Positions 4,931 to 5,082 of a stretch of DNA of 5,082 nucleotides are shown piece by piece (positions within the stretch are counted from its first letter, which is position 1; each line of letters begins with the position of its first letter). The stretch covers positions 1-5,082 of the forward strand of contig JAUWLH010000128.1 of the NCBI GenBank assembly GCA_030613835.1, written 5' to 3'. Source of the DNA: Candidatus Bathyarchaeota archaeon. GTDB lineage: Archaea > Thermoproteota > Bathyarchaeia > TCS64. The notes under the pieces were generated by a model. The model was not told the DNA's origin. It did not search any database and worked only from the letters and a program-made list of their open reading frames with translations. The translations under genes and the position numbers were made by a program.

Positions 4931-4939
4931 ACTATAAAA
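4931..4939 (-). promoter_or_regulatory. TATA-like box of the phzF-like gene
   Basis: The minus strand reads TTTTATAGT, centred about 27 bases upstream of the ATG at 4908. This is the usual archaeal TATA-to-start distance, so transcription would begin at or next to the start codon. The CG tract at 4940-4947 sits where a BRE would be expected and does not look like one. Confidence 0.55.
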
Positions 4940-4948
4940 CGCGCGCGT
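4939..4948. repeat. Alternating CG palindrome upstream of the phzF-like promoter
   Basis: ACGCGCGCGT is a perfect 10-bp palindrome directly upstream of the TATA-like box. With the tract at 4077-4085 it brackets the phzF-like gene and its promoter on both sides. Confidence 0.6.
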
Positions 4949-5038
4949 GGGAGAAAAAAAAGGTCCATGGGGTAACGATGACCCGGAGCTGACCTGCCCG
5001 GCGAGAAAGGGGGAGATCTTGGCGATGGCGCGCGCGTA
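4949..5038. other. Non-coding spacer with an 8-T run on the minus strand
   Basis: No convincing reading frame is visible; the ATGs on the plus strand meet stops within four codons. An A8 run at 4954-4961 is a T-run on the minus strand and could end transcription arriving from a minus-strand gene beyond the right edge. Another alternating CG tract lies at 5028-5036, two bases before the right-hand 44-bp element. Confidence 0.4.
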
Positions 5039-5082
5039 AAATGGTGCGGGGAGTGGGAATCCCACACAGATTTACTAGTAAA
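5039..5082 (-). repeat. 44-bp structured direct repeat, copy 2
   Basis: Second copy of the element at 147-190, same orientation, differing at three positions (5052, 5060 and 5066). The hairpin core GTGGG/CCCAC and the palindrome TTTACTAGTAAA (5071-5082) are kept. The palindrome ends exactly at the window edge, so the element may continue. On the minus strand the hairpin is followed by TCCCCGCACCA, again like a tRNA acceptor 3' strand with CCA. A CG tract precedes both copies. Confidence 0.7.

Noticed and set aside
4949..5038. A small protein gene between the phzF-like gene and the right repeat
   Set aside because: Plus-strand ATGs meet stops within four codons. A longer minus-strand open stretch has no supported start and a composition unlike a protein.
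147..5082. CRISPR array
   Set aside because: The repeated unit occurs only twice, about 4.9 kb apart with genes between, and no spacers or cas genes are present.

Overview
The window reads as archaeal chromosomal DNA of moderate G+C. AT-rich TATA-like boxes sit 25-40 bp upstream of start codons, and the TATA spacing of the phzF-like gene predicts an almost leaderless mRNA. Other starts have GGAG/GGTGA-type ribosome sites. Two genes belong to a small membrane family (DUF6326) that I associate with archaea. An Asgard (Thorarchaeota-like) source would fit, but that is an impression and not a demonstrated assignment.

Layout. Positions 1-272 are non-coding and rich in dyad symmetry: a possible degenerate tRNA-Met fragment, a 9-bp inverted repeat ending in CG-rich arms, and a 44-bp element holding a 7-bp hairpin and a 12-bp palindrome. 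That element returns in the same orientation at the last 44 bases (41 of 44 identical), so the window is framed by direct repeats. A minus-strand ribbon-helix-helix regulator gene (273-812) faces away from a plus-strand gene cluster (1009-4098). The two share an AT-rich control region in which GTTA recurs on a 10-bp phase, a plausible operator array.

The plus-strand cluster has two tandem, diverged DUF6326 four-helix membrane proteins, a 38-residue charged small protein, an acyltransferase of the condensation-domain/CoA-dependent acyltransferase superfamily (HHxxxDG present), and an ACR3/bile-acid-symporter-family transporter. The transporter stops in about the seventh membrane helix. Short gaps and overlaps (GTGA, possibly ATGA) suggest co-transcription and translational coupling. 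The local regulator may control the cluster. What is acylated and what is transported cannot be read from the sequence.

A convergent, apparently intact PhzF-family gene (4087-4908, minus) overlaps the end of the truncated transporter by 12 bp. An alternating CG tract lies next to its stop codon, inside the transporter's last codons. Another lies just upstream of its promoter, and a third is attached to the right-hand 44-bp element. This suggests rearrangement around these tracts or elements, though alternating CG may simply be common between genes of this organism. The regulator and DUF6326 genes look much more AT-rich than the acyltransferase and phzF-like genes.
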